From NCBI GenBank assembly GCA_014379625.1, contig JACMLJ010000071.1, forward strand, positions 1 through 64,000: a stretch of DNA of 64,000 bases, read 5' to 3'. Below, in pieces: positions 8,189 to 16,992 of the stretch. The translations under genes and the position numbers were made by a program. Under the pieces are notes generated by a model. It was not told the origin of the DNA and did no database searches. It saw only the letters and a program-made list of their open reading frames with translations. Source of the stretch: Ferruginibacter sp. (GTDB lineage: Bacteria; Bacteroidota; Bacteroidia; Chitinophagales; Chitinophagaceae). Position 1 is the stretch's first letter. Each line of letters begins with the position of its first letter.

Positions 8189-9019
8189 TTAAAGATTATA
8201 AAATTGGATCGCATTCAATCCAAAAAATTTAGTTCTTTCATTATCGGTAAAAGAAGAAAAATAACCGGTCACTATTTCAAGCATTTGTTGATAGGAAGCT
8301 GCTACCAGGCAAACAGGCCAGTCGGAACCAAATAGTATACGGTTTGTTCCAAACGTCTCCACAATGGTATCCATGTAAGGCGTAAAATCTTCCTTAGTCC
8401 AGTTTTTCCAGTCCGCTTCTGTAACCATACCAGATATCTTGCAATACAGGTTTTCATGGGCGGCCAAAGCCTGGATATCCTTTTTCCATTCAGCGACTTT
8501 TTGGTCTTTGATATTTGGTTTGGCGATATGATCGATTACGAATTTTTGATCGGGAAATGCTGCCGCCAGTTCACCCGCATATTTCAACTGATCGGGAAAA
8601 ATGAGGATATCATACGTGAACCCAAATTTTTGCAGTTTGCTGATCCCGTTTATAAATGCAGGCTTCAGCATTAATGCCCTGTCTGCCTCGCCCTGCAACA
8701 CATGCCGGAAACCTTTCATCTTTTTAAACTGGTGATAATATGCCAGTCGTTCGTGCACCCCTTCTGACTGTAAATCAACCCAGCCTACAATGCCTTTTAT
8801 AAAATCAAAACTACCGGCATTGCTTAGTTGAAATTCATTCTCTTTTTCTGACTGGTCGCTCTGCACTACCACGCAACCATCCAGGTTATTTTGTTGCAAC
8901 AAAGGTTGAAGATCTGGGGGTAAAAAATCCCGTTGGATCTCTGCCATCTCTTCATTGATCCAACTATCCCGTACAGGATCAAACTGCCAGAAATGCTGGT
9001 GTGCGTCAATTCGTTGCAT
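8189..9019 (-). CDS. Amidohydrolase-family sugar lactonase (L-fuconolactonase type)
   Basis: This metal-dependent TIM-barrel hydrolase opens the 6-deoxy-aldonolactone made by the adjacent dehydrogenase. The start MQRIDAHQHFWQFDP carries the HxH metal ligands of COG3618 lactonases. Further landmarks are GFRHVLQGE, the His of FVIDHIAKPN, the KISGMVTEADW block and the Asp in RILFGSDWPVC. The start at 9019 is preferred over a 20-codon upstream extension because it begins directly at the conserved domain. It overlaps the FAH gene by 14 nt, which suggests translational coupling. Whether it acts on fucono- or rhamnono-lactone cannot be read from sequence. Confidence 0.83.
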   Translation of the reverse strand: MQRIDAHQHFWQFDPVRDSWINEEMAEIQRDFLPPDLQPLLQQNNLDGCVVVQSDQSEKENEFQLSNAGSFDFIKGIVGWVDLQSEGVHERLAYYHQFKKMKGFRHVLQGEADRALMLKPAFINGISKLQKFGFTYDILIFPDQLKYAGELAAAFPDQKFVIDHIAKPNIKDQKVAEWKKDIQALAAHENLYCKISGMVTEADWKNWTKEDFTPYMDTIVETFGTNRILFGSDWPVCLVAASYQQMLEIVTGYFSSFTDNERTKFFGLNAIQFYNL

Positions 9020-9863
9020 AAGCCACACATTTTTGTATACTGTTGCCCAAACCGTCAATACCCAGTTCCATTGTATCACCGGCTTTTAAGTAAATTGGAG
9101 GATTGAAACCCAGGCCTACCCCCGCAGGTGTACCGGTTGAAATGATATCACCGGGCAACAAAGTCATAAACCGGCTGACATAAGCAACCAAAAAAGGAAT
9201 ATTAAAAATCAAATTGGCCGTTGTTCCATTTTGCATGGACTGTCCGTTTACTTTTAACCAAAGGTTTAAATTATGGACATCTGCTATCTCATCTTTGGTA
9301 ACTAACCATGGGCCTAACGGCGCGAATGTGTCACAACCTTTTCCTTTATCCCAGGTACCGCTTCTTTCCAGTTGAAATTCCCTTTCGCTGATATCATTGT
9401 GCAGGCAATAACCGGCAACATAATCCATAGCATCCGCTTCATCTACGTGGGTGGCCTTTCGTTCCATCACCACGGCGAGTTCTACTTCCCAATCTGTTTT
9501 TAAGGAGTTTTTTGGGATCATCACGGCATCATAAGGACCAATAATAGCGGTAGTTGCTTTCATAAAAATAACCGGTTCTGGAGGAGGGGTTGCGTTGGTT
9601 TCCTTTGCATGATCCGCATAATTTAAACCAATGCAAATGATCTTTGACGGCCTTGCCACGGGTGCCCCAAGCCTGGTGCCCTCCATAACCTTTGGCAATA
9701 TGGTTTTATTTTCGTGCACCATCCATGCCAGGTGAAGAAGCCCTCCGTTAGCGAAAAATGCTTCATCATAATCCTTAATAAAACCAGATACATCATAGTT
9801 GATGCCTTCTTCACAGATACCTGGCTTCTCTTTGTTAATTTCTCCAAACCGGATTAGTTTCAT
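9006..9863 (-). CDS. FAH-family hydrolase, probable 2,4-diketo-3-deoxy-L-fuconate hydrolase
   Basis: This cytoplasmic enzyme is predicted to split 2,4-diketo-3-deoxy-L-fuconate into pyruvate and L-lactate, the last step of the non-phosphorylated L-fucose and L-rhamnose pathways. The fumarylacetoacetate hydrolase fold is marked by IICIGLNYADHAKE, PVIFMKATTAIIGP, the metal-binding acids in DWEVELAVVM and HNDISEREFQ, and the GDIISTGTPAGVG block. Its length (285 aa) is usual for the family. It overlaps the lactonase gene downstream, and an SDR suited to making its substrate lies upstream after a 199-bp repeat-bearing gap. The general fold is certain. The substrate is inferred from the neighbours; ureidoglycolate lyase-like annotations of this family are less likely here. 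Confidence 0.82.
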   Translation of the reverse strand: MKLIRFGEINKEKPGICEEGINYDVSGFIKDYDEAFFANGGLLHLAWMVHENKTILPKVMEGTRLGAPVARPSKIICIGLNYADHAKETNATPPPEPVIFMKATTAIIGPYDAVMIPKNSLKTDWEVELAVVMERKATHVDEADAMDYVAGYCLHNDISEREFQLERSGTWDKGKGCDTFAPLGPWLVTKDEIADVHNLNLWLKVNGQSMQNGTTANLIFNIPFLVAYVSRFMTLLPGDIISTGTPAGVGLGFNPPIYLKAGDTMELGIDGLGNSIQKCVAYATN

Positions 9864-9910
9864 TGTTATTTTTTTGATTTAAAAAGTTTTATCAATAAGT
9901 GATGAGAAAG

Positions 9911-10057
9911 TAATTATTAATTGTGAATTAAGAATTATGAATTAAGAATTAAGAATTATGAATTATGAATTATGCTGGAGAATTCCTCATTAGATATTAC
10001 CCTTTCACCATTCACATATTCACCATTCACATATTCACCATTCACATATTCACCATT
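9911..10057. repeat. Two adjoining short tandem (stutter) repeats
   Basis: At 9911-9974 the 7-mers GAATTAT and GAATTAA alternate in tandem. At 10006-10057 a 15-bp unit, CACCATTCACATATT, is repeated three times exactly plus a partial copy. Both lie between the second SDR gene and the FAH gene and may vary in copy number. Confidence 0.8.
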
Positions 10058-10062
10058 TCCCC

Positions 10063-10830
10063 TCAGGGTGTATTCAATTTTATGAAACCTCCGTCAATCG
10101 GGTAGTCGCAACCGGTAATAAACGAAGCTTCTGCTGAACAGAGGTAGAGGATCAGGTGTGCTATTTCTACCGGTTTAGCCATGCGCCCGATGGGCTGCGA
10201 CTTTGATAGTTTATCAAACATTTCCTCCTCTTTACCAGGGTAACTTTTTGCAATAAAATTATCTACAAAAGGAGTATGTACCCTTGCAGGTGAAATACAG
10301 TTGCAACGGATACCATCCCCGATATAATCCCTCGCCACAGACAAGGTCATACCCAATACAGCGCCTTTACTCATACTGTAAGCAAACCTGTCGGGCAGAC
10401 CCACATTGTTGGCAATGGATGCCATATTAAGGATCACGCCATTTTTATTATTTTTCATACCAGGAATGGCCTCATGCAGGCAATTGTATATTCCTTTTAC
10501 ATTCACCCTGTACACCCGGTCAAAATCTTCTTCCGATGTATTGTCGGCTTTACCGATATTTGAAATACCAGCGCAGTTTACCAGGATATCGATACGGCCA
10601 ATTTTTTCAAAAAGGGACCTGATTGCCTGCTGGTTAGTAACATCCGCCAAATGCTGTTCGGCATTGCCACCCTGTTCCTTAATTTCCGTTACAGCTTCCA
10701 TTAGTCCGGCTTCATTCATATCCAGTAAGTGTACGGTTGCGCCCTGTTTGGCAAAAACAATAGCAACCGCTTTACCAATACCGCTTGCAGCCCCGGTTAT
10801 GACAGTTATTTTATTTGTCAGATTGAACAT
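10063..10830 (-). CDS. SDR dehydrogenase, probable 2-keto-3-deoxy-L-fuconate dehydrogenase
   Basis: This classical short-chain dehydrogenase (256 aa) has the cofactor motif GAASGIGKA, NCAGISN, a Ser in MASIA and an intact Tyr/Lys pair (YSMSKGA). It likely oxidises the C4 hydroxyl of 2-keto-3-deoxy-L-fuconate or -rhamnonate to the 2,4-diketo acid used by the FAH protein. The start at 10830 (MFNLTNK) is chosen because the Rossmann fold begins within 10 residues; a 16-codon upstream extension has no homology-like features. It lies between the mutarotase and FAH genes, all co-directional. Substrate is assigned by context only. Confidence 0.78.
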   Translation of the reverse strand: MFNLTNKITVITGAASGIGKAVAIVFAKQGATVHLLDMNEAGLMEAVTEIKEQGGNAEQHLADVTNQQAIRSLFEKIGRIDILVNCAGISNIGKADNTSEEDFDRVYRVNVKGIYNCLHEAIPGMKNNKNGVILNMASIANNVGLPDRFAYSMSKGAVLGMTLSVARDYIGDGIRCNCISPARVHTPFVDNFIAKSYPGKEEEMFDKLSKSQPIGRMAKPVEIAHLILYLCSAEASFITGCDYPIDGGFIKLNTP

Positions 10831-10984
10831 TCTTTTATTTTTATGCGCTAAGTTCCGATAGTTATATCCATACTGCAATAATATTTTTAAAAAATTGACA
10901 GGCCGCGTTTAAAAAATCCTCCTTTTTCGGGTAAAGGGCTATCGGGTTGCACAATACCCTTTTCTTGTCAGCCAGTAGAAATAA

Positions 10985-11317
10985 TCAACTTAATGAAAAT
11001 ATTTTTTTCATGAGGATCCATTTTTCACCTGGCTTTGCTACCGGTAACGCCTGCTGGTATTTCCACATCAACTGTTCCCACTCCGCCACTTTTTCATTGG
11101 ATGCATCCGCCATTGCCTTTTTCTCAAAACTGAAATCATCATTCACTTCCATGATCATAAAAAGCCGGTTGCCCACCCGGTAAATCTCCATTTGTTCAAT
11201 CCCTGAGTCGGTAATACTTTTTAATATTTCCGGCCACCCATGCTCATGGTATACTTCGTATTCCTTTATAAGCTTTTCATCATCTTTTAAATCACAGGCA
11301 AGGCAATATCTTTTCAT
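10985..11317 (-). CDS. L-rhamnose/L-fucose mutarotase family protein (RhaM-like)
   Basis: This small cytoplasmic protein (110 aa) interconverts sugar anomers. The family pattern is visible: YCLACDLKDD, then YHEHGWPEI with the conserved Tyr-His pair, GIEQMEIYRVGNRLFMIMEV, and a Trp-rich C-terminus (EWEQLMWKYQQALP, GEKW). Length matches the family. It heads the 6-deoxysugar cassette and would supply the anomer preferred by the dehydrogenase. RhaM-type proteins act on L-rhamnose, and closely related ones accompany L-fucose pathways, so the substrate stays open. Confidence 0.85.
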   Translation of the reverse strand: MKRYCLACDLKDDEKLIKEYEVYHEHGWPEILKSITDSGIEQMEIYRVGNRLFMIMEVNDDFSFEKKAMADASNEKVAEWEQLMWKYQQALPVAKPGEKWILMKKIFSLS

Positions 11318-11472
11318 AACGTGGTATTTATATTTTAAAATTAAAATTTATTAATGTTTATTAAGAAGAAAAAATAACTGGTTTAAAGTTCGATATTTCA
11401 ATACCAGCAACTATTGGGTACTTGCTCTATAATTTATTAAGTGGTTAAGATTTTTTTTTAAGAGGCCAAATA

Positions 11473-12372
11473 CTACAAACGGTTCATCCAATTCTTTAAC
11501 CGCTCCAGCCAATTGTCGTCCGTTGTTTTATTGTTCATTCCAAACCCGTGGCCACCTTTCGGATACAAATGCATTTCAACCGGCACTTTGTTTTTAATAC
11601 AGGCCTGGTAGTAACGAATGCTATTTTCTACCGCTACCCCGCCATCATCACCGGCATGTACCAGAAACGCAGGTGGTGTTTTTGAGCTTACCTGCAATTC
11701 ATTTGAAAAGAATGCAATTTTTTCAGCGGGGGCCCTGGCACCCACTAGGTTATTTCTTGAACCGGAATGGGTAATGGTGCTGTCGAAACTAATAACCGGG
11801 TAAATCAATATCGAAAAATCGGGGCGCACAGAATTAGTATCTTTATTATTAACATCAGCTTTAAAGCTAAAATGCGTGGATGCGCTTGCAGCCAGGTGGC
11901 CGCCGGCAGAAAACCCCATAATACCTATTTGATTTTTATTTAAGCCCCAGTCCGTTGCATTGGCTCTTACCAAACGTATTGCCTGCTGGGCATCCTGTAG
12001 TGGCGCTATGCTTCTGTCTATCATGGTGGAATCATCAGGCAGGCGGTATTTCAACACAAAGGCCGTGATGCCCCATTTATTCAGTTCTTCCGCAACGCCA
12101 GTCCCTTCTTTATCAAACGCTAAAATTGAATAGCCACCACCCGGACAAATAATCACGGCCTTCCCATTTGGGTTAGAAGGTTTATACATGGTAAGGGATG
12201 GAAGACTCACTTTCGCAACCCGGGTTACATTATCCCGGAACGTAGCGTTTTCTTTGTCTGGCGCCGCAATGGAATTGGGTACACCATTTTTATACAGGTT
12301 TATTTTGGTAATGTTTTGTGCGGCGGCATCTGCAATGATAAAAAAAGGAACGAGGAGCAATAAATTTTTCAT
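11473..12372 (-). CDS. Secreted alpha/beta-hydrolase esterase
   Basis: This exported esterase of the Aes/acetyl xylan esterase-like group has a signal peptide (MKNLLLLVPFFIIADAAAQ), an oxyanion-hole loop CPGGGY, the nucleophile elbow GFSAGGH, an acid in HAGDDGGV and a His in KGGHGFGM. It probably removes acetyl groups or other esters from pectin fragments. The start at 12372 gives a clean signal peptide; the longer frame would add 16 charged residues and overlap the pectinesterase gene. It follows the CE8 gene by 26 bp, so the two are likely co-transcribed. The acyl group and polymer are not decided by sequence. Confidence 0.82.
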   Translation of the reverse strand: MKNLLLLVPFFIIADAAAQNITKINLYKNGVPNSIAAPDKENATFRDNVTRVAKVSLPSLTMYKPSNPNGKAVIICPGGGYSILAFDKEGTGVAEELNKWGITAFVLKYRLPDDSTMIDRSIAPLQDAQQAIRLVRANATDWGLNKNQIGIMGFSAGGHLAASASTHFSFKADVNNKDTNSVRPDFSILIYPVISFDSTITHSGSRNNLVGARAPAEKIAFFSNELQVSSKTPPAFLVHAGDDGGVAVENSIRYYQACIKNKVPVEMHLYPKGGHGFGMNNKTTDDNWLERLKNWMNRL

Positions 12373-12398
12373 TGTTGTTTTAATGATTGCGTTAAAAT

Positions 12399-13424
12399 TT
12401 ATTTTTTTGCGGCGGGCCATTCAAATGGTTTTGACCCGGGGTGATTAAACCAGTCTGCGGATTGCAACGCCACGGCGTTACAATTTGAAAATATATTTTC
12501 CAGGGTATATTCTTTTGCTTCCTTTATAGTAAGTTGTTTTGACCAGCTTACCCTGCTGCCTGTATTTGCCCCTGCCCCGGTGCATTTATATTCTGCATAA
12601 AATACCGTTTTTTCATTTTCTGCATTGTTCCAGTTATCCCAGCCCGCAGCAGCAATTTGCCTGGGTAATTCACAGCGAACAAACACTGTTTTTGCCCATG
12701 CCCGCCAGGGTCTGCCAAGGTACAGATTGCTTACAGTTGAATCCGCAATTATCTTACAATCGATAAAAACAAAACCAAAGGCTTTTCCAGGTGTTGTGTT
12801 GGCGGCTGTAATGTAAGAACGTGCCTTGGCCCTGATGGTGCAGTTTTGAAATACCGCTGTTGAAGGGCCAAAAATAAAATCCGTTGTACCTTCTATAAAA
12901 CAATCCACAAATAATTGTCTTGAATTTTCACCGGCAGCATAAATGGTATCCTGGTTCCCGATGAAACGGCAATTTTTAAACACCGCTTTATCAGCATCAA
13001 CATAGAGGGCAAGCGCCTGTCCCACTGTACCTGCCGAATTTACAAAACTGATATTTTCGGCAACGAACCGGTTGCCCGAAATTTTAGCGGTATAGGAGGT
13101 AAATGTGGTGAGCTTTCCCCTGCCGGCATAATCGTTAAAACTAATGATGGTTAGCTCCACGCTTTCACCAATAAAGCTTACATCCGTATTGTTTGCCGGC
13201 AACAGGATCTTTTCGATATACACCCCATTTTTAATGTACAAGGTAATCGGGGCCAATGGAAAGGCCCTCATAGCATCAATGGCATCCTGGATAAATGTAT
13301 AATCGCCTGTACCATCTTTGGCAACTGTGAAAACATATTTGTATTGCTGCGGGTTAGAGGTTTGAGCAAAAAGCTGCCCGGTGAAGAGAAATGACAGCAC
13401 GAAAAATAAAAGATAATTCCTCAT
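12399..13424 (-). CDS. Pectin methylesterase (CE8)
   Basis: This secreted or surface enzyme demethylates homogalacturonan, preparing it for the PL1 and GH28 enzymes of the locus. The signal peptide is MRNYLLFFVLSFLFTGQLFAQ. The right-handed beta-helix shows the family blocks: NGVYIEKI, the oxyanion Gln and first Asp in GNQDTIYA, the second Asp in DFIFGPS, and the substrate-binding Arg in YLGRPWRAW. All expected catalytic residues are present. An ATG seven codons upstream is also possible but gives a poorer signal peptide. It lies 173 bp after the PL1 gene and 26 bp before the esterase gene. Confidence 0.92.
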   Translation of the reverse strand: MRNYLLFFVLSFLFTGQLFAQTSNPQQYKYVFTVAKDGTGDYTFIQDAIDAMRAFPLAPITLYIKNGVYIEKILLPANNTDVSFIGESVELTIISFNDYAGRGKLTTFTSYTAKISGNRFVAENISFVNSAGTVGQALALYVDADKAVFKNCRFIGNQDTIYAAGENSRQLFVDCFIEGTTDFIFGPSTAVFQNCTIRAKARSYITAANTTPGKAFGFVFIDCKIIADSTVSNLYLGRPWRAWAKTVFVRCELPRQIAAAGWDNWNNAENEKTVFYAEYKCTGAGANTGSRVSWSKQLTIKEAKEYTLENIFSNCNAVALQSADWFNHPGSKPFEWPAAKK

Positions 13425-13597
13425 TATTATTTTATTTGAAATCATTTATTGCCGGCCTTTTTTATTAGTCATTTATTACAGCAATACCTTTTGCGAATAA
13501 CACTATACCACGATGAAACGGTATAGGTAAAATGTTCAAATGACCTCCCGGCCAGTTATCTATCCCTGCAAATAAACAGGGCTCTAATAAAACCCTT

Positions 13598-15031
13598 TTA
13601 TTTGCCGTGCACGGTTTCAAGGCTATTGATATACACTTCAATATTTGAATATATTATATTGAGCGTAAACAAAGTTGCGTCGTTGCCGCCCGACGGATTC
13701 AATTGGTGTTTCTTTTCCCAGTCATCCGGCATGCCATCCTGGTCGGTATCTGCAGGTGCCGGTAAAGACTGCAATAAAGGCCAGGCATTTTTTGTTAATT
13801 CATATTCCGTACCATGGGGATAACCACCCTGTACATCAATCAATCTGCCCGTCCTGGATTTTACATCATTAATAATTCTTTCGTCGAGGGTATCTCTTTG
13901 GGGCAATACTGCACCGGCATTTTTTAATACCGCTCCATAAGCGTCCCGGCTATTTTCAACAACGAAGGGGATTGCCGGAATTGCCGTTGTCAACTTTGAT
14001 TGCAATGCATCCGACGCAGTTCCTTTTTCCATTGTTACACCCAGCCAGTTGTCGTTGCTCACTTCGGGTGAACCATCCACATAATTACCGTCAACATAAA
14101 ATTTTCCAAATGGAATAGCAGGCGGCAATTTATATGGATTTACAATCCTGGTGGCAGCATTTTTTGAGGTGGAAGGGCCATACTTGTAATAATTATTTAC
14201 AATATTATAATTTCCCCCTTCTCCCGCATACACGTTGTTGTTACCCCAGTTATAAATTACATTATTCCTGAAGTCGGCATTTTCCTGTGATGAATTTCTT
14301 ATCCCATCAAACCGCGGCGTACGGTTATTGCAATGCGCAAATAAATTATGATGGGCCGTAAAATGTTTGCCTCCCCAGATACCACCAAAGCCATGTTTCT
14401 CATAGTCGGTATCACCTGTTTCAAAATGATAGGAATAATTTAACGGCTCAGAAATAATATTCCACTGGAGGGTAGTACTGTCACCGGCATAAATAGAAAG
14501 CACTTCATCGGTACTCCAACTCAGACTGCAGTGATCAATGATAATATTTTTTCTTTTAGTGCCGCTAAATGCATCATCACCGCCATTCCCGTCCACCATT
14601 CCACCCTTCTGATTTTTATCCCCCATCCTGAACCGGATGTAGCGGACAATAATATTATCCCCACCAAGGCTTACCGGGAAATCTGCCAGGCAAATACCAC
14701 CGCCCGGGGCTGTTTGGCCCGCAATAGTAAGGTCACTTTTGATAGAAAGTGTTTTTTTAAGGTGTATTGTACCCGATACTGCAAATACTACAATCCTTTT
14801 TCCTGTAGCTGTAACTGCTCTACGAAAACTTCCGGGGCCATCGTCATCAAGGTTAGAAACGATCAGCACTTTTCCACCCCGGCCTCCTGTTGTGTACTTA
14901 CCAAATCCTTCCGCACCCGGGAAGGCGACAGGTGCATCATCCTTTACCGGCTGAATGATAGTTTGCTTATGAGCAGCGCTACAGGAAACTATTAACAACG
15001 ATATTAAGCAGATCAATAATAAGTACCGCAT
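13598..15031 (-). CDS. Pectate lyase (PL1), lipoprotein
   Basis: This is a surface-anchored polygalacturonate lyase (477 aa). The N-terminus has a lipobox (LLIVSCSAA, Cys17). The mature part begins with AFPGAEGFGKYTTGGRGG and FRRAV, typical of the PL1 Bacteroidota branch, followed by VFAVSGTIHL, IIIDHCSLSWSTDE and RTPRFDG, the latter with the conserved Arg region. The C-terminus has an Asp-rich DTDQDGMPDDWE motif likely to bind calcium. It would cut demethylated homogalacturonan by beta-elimination. It is the first enzyme after susD, separated by a terminator-like hairpin that could lower its expression relative to susCD. Confidence 0.9.
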   Translation of the reverse strand: MRYLLLICLISLLIVSCSAAHKQTIIQPVKDDAPVAFPGAEGFGKYTTGGRGGKVLIVSNLDDDGPGSFRRAVTATGKRIVVFAVSGTIHLKKTLSIKSDLTIAGQTAPGGGICLADFPVSLGGDNIIVRYIRFRMGDKNQKGGMVDGNGGDDAFSGTKRKNIIIDHCSLSWSTDEVLSIYAGDSTTLQWNIISEPLNYSYHFETGDTDYEKHGFGGIWGGKHFTAHHNLFAHCNNRTPRFDGIRNSSQENADFRNNVIYNWGNNNVYAGEGGNYNIVNNYYKYGPSTSKNAATRIVNPYKLPPAIPFGKFYVDGNYVDGSPEVSNDNWLGVTMEKGTASDALQSKLTTAIPAIPFVVENSRDAYGAVLKNAGAVLPQRDTLDERIINDVKSRTGRLIDVQGGYPHGTEYELTKNAWPLLQSLPAPADTDQDGMPDDWEKKHQLNPSGGNDATLFTLNIIYSNIEVYINSLETVHGK

Positions 15032-15062
15032 TCAGTTATCGCTTTAAAAATTTCGTGAAACT

Positions 15063-15092
15063 AAAAAAGCCGCCACATAACAAAGCAGCCTT
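15063..15092 (-). terminator. Terminator-like hairpin between susD and pectate lyase
   Basis: On the minus strand AAGGCTGC pairs with GCGGCTTT (8 pairs, two of them G-U) around a 12-nt loop, and a run of T follows. It starts about 25 nt after the susD stop. Partial termination here would give more susCD than enzyme mRNA. The fold is weak, so this is tentative. Confidence 0.45.
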
Positions 15093-15117
15093 CCTGTTTT
15101 TTATTCAATGTCGTTAA

Positions 15118-16968
15118 TTAGTACCCGGGGTTCTGTGATAAATTAAAGTTACCATCCCTTGCAGTTTGTGGAATTGGAAATAATTCTGATCTGCCCGGTG
15201 TAAATCCTGTTGCAAACCTTGCCAGAGGCGGGTTTGTGCCGGTAGTAGATATTCCATTACTTATCCAGGTAACTTTTGTTGTTCCCGCAGGTGTAGCGGT
15301 AGGGGCAGTTTTATAAAATGAATTAGCCCAAAGTGTACCATCATCTGCAGTTGAATTATTTTTGAAATACATTGCTATTGGTAAGGCGGCGGCATTCAAG
15401 GAATATGCAGGAGCGGAAGCCATATAGGTAGGCGGTAATAATGCAGTAAGTGAACCCATTTTTGCCAGGTTAACTTTTGTTTCCGCCAAAGCAGTAGCCA
15501 ATAAATTCCACCTCAACAGGTCGTATTTTCTAACTCCTTCACCGCCCAATTCCAAAGACCTTTCCCTTACGATTGCGGCAAAAAAACTCGCTTTGTTCAG
15601 ACCGGCAAGGTCAACACTTGCATCCACTGTAGCGACAGGTTTACCAAATCCTCTTCTCCTGACTATATTAAGCGCATTGTAAGCAGCGGCGGTGGGGCCG
15701 TTCAATTCATTTTCTGCTTCTGCAAACATTAAGAGCACATCCGAATAACGAAGTATTTGCCATTTTAAACTTAAAAATTGTCCCGTATAAGTTGGTGCAA
15801 TGGCAACGTTCCAGTCCCTCCTGAATTTACCGGGATTAATTACGGTAACAGTCAGTCCCGTTTTTGTTACCCCGTCGGCATTCACATTGTATGGGGCGAT
15901 GGTAACATCCCTTCGCTGGTCCAATGAATCAAATAAATAGAAATAGGTAGGAAGTACAGTTACCGCGCCATTTCCAAAATTGTTTACTTTAGGCCCGTCA
16001 TAAAATCCTAAGCGGCTGTCTTCGGCAGACACTCCTCCAATAGACCCCACCTGGAACATTAATTCGCCCTGGGGATCGGTAACTGCCCGCGTGCCAACCA
16101 GGTTTTTCCAGATCGTTTTATAGGCAGGTGTCAACGCGTGCTGCCCTGAATTAATTATATCGTTACACTCATCCTTTGCCATTTGATAGAATGAAAGGTA
16201 ATCGCTGCTTCTTTCCATTGTTTTGCTTACCTGCCGCAGAGAATACCCGCCCCGGTATAAAGCGATCCTCGCCCTTACACCTTTAACGGTGCCTTTCGTA
16301 ATTCTTTCATCTATGCCATCCCCAATTGTACTAACCTCGTTACGCCAGGGTACAAGTTCTTCAGCAATTTTTAAATCGGCAAGAATTTGATTATATAAAG
16401 TATCCCTGCCGGTTCTTGTCGGAAATGGATTTTTATTAGCGAGATTGGAGGCTGCACTAAAATGCGCGGGAAGATCTCCCCAGTTCCGGATCGCTTCAAA
16501 ATAAAATTGTGCCCTTAGGGTCAGCGCCTCACCATACATCCGTTGCAATTGTTTTTTCTGCTGCTCAGCACCAGATGTATACAAATCCATTTTGGGGATA
16601 TTATCAATACAATTGTTCGCAAACTCGATCCCCTGGAATAATTGAATAAATGGATTAGGAAGCCCTGTATTACTTGGTGTAGGCTGATACCGGGCAATAT
16701 TTCTCCTTTCATCATCCGTACCTGTAGGCCCCTGCATTTCATCCGTATCCACCGTGTAGTACAAGCTAAGGCGCTGCCCGTATCCTTCCTGCCCCGCAAG
16801 CCTGCTATAAACCCCGATCAACGCAAGGTATGCACTCGGAACATCTTTGAAAACTACTATGGGTGTAACGTCTGTAATGGGCTGTTGATCGAGGTATTTT
16901 TTACAGCTCCCCAAAACCACTAACATACATAATGACGTTACAGTGGCATAGAAATATTTACTTTTCAT
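15118..16968 (-). CDS. SusD/RagB-family glycan-binding lipoprotein
   Basis: This outer-membrane lipoprotein (616 aa) captures oligosaccharide and passes it to the SusC partner encoded 24 bp upstream. The lipobox is LVVLGSCKK, followed by YLDQQP, the usual mature start. The TPR-like core includes AEQQKKQLQRMYGEALTLRA and FYFEAIRNWGDLP. The C-terminal part has RYSDVLLMFAEAENEL, ALNIVRRRGFGKP and RERSLELGGEGVRKYDLLRW, and it ends with the conserved LFPIPQTARDGNFNLSQNPGY. Neighbouring PL1, CE8 and GH28 genes point to pectic oligosaccharides as ligand. Confidence 0.95.
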   Translation of the reverse strand: MKSKYFYATVTSLCMLVVLGSCKKYLDQQPITDVTPIVVFKDVPSAYLALIGVYSRLAGQEGYGQRLSLYYTVDTDEMQGPTGTDDERRNIARYQPTPSNTGLPNPFIQLFQGIEFANNCIDNIPKMDLYTSGAEQQKKQLQRMYGEALTLRAQFYFEAIRNWGDLPAHFSAASNLANKNPFPTRTGRDTLYNQILADLKIAEELVPWRNEVSTIGDGIDERITKGTVKGVRARIALYRGGYSLRQVSKTMERSSDYLSFYQMAKDECNDIINSGQHALTPAYKTIWKNLVGTRAVTDPQGELMFQVGSIGGVSAEDSRLGFYDGPKVNNFGNGAVTVLPTYFYLFDSLDQRRDVTIAPYNVNADGVTKTGLTVTVINPGKFRRDWNVAIAPTYTGQFLSLKWQILRYSDVLLMFAEAENELNGPTAAAYNALNIVRRRGFGKPVATVDASVDLAGLNKASFFAAIVRERSLELGGEGVRKYDLLRWNLLATALAETKVNLAKMGSLTALLPPTYMASAPAYSLNAAALPIAMYFKNNSTADDGTLWANSFYKTAPTATPAGTTKVTWISNGISTTGTNPPLARFATGFTPGRSELFPIPQTARDGNFNLSQNPGY

Positions 16969-16992
16969 AACTTAATTTTTTTATCCTATTAA

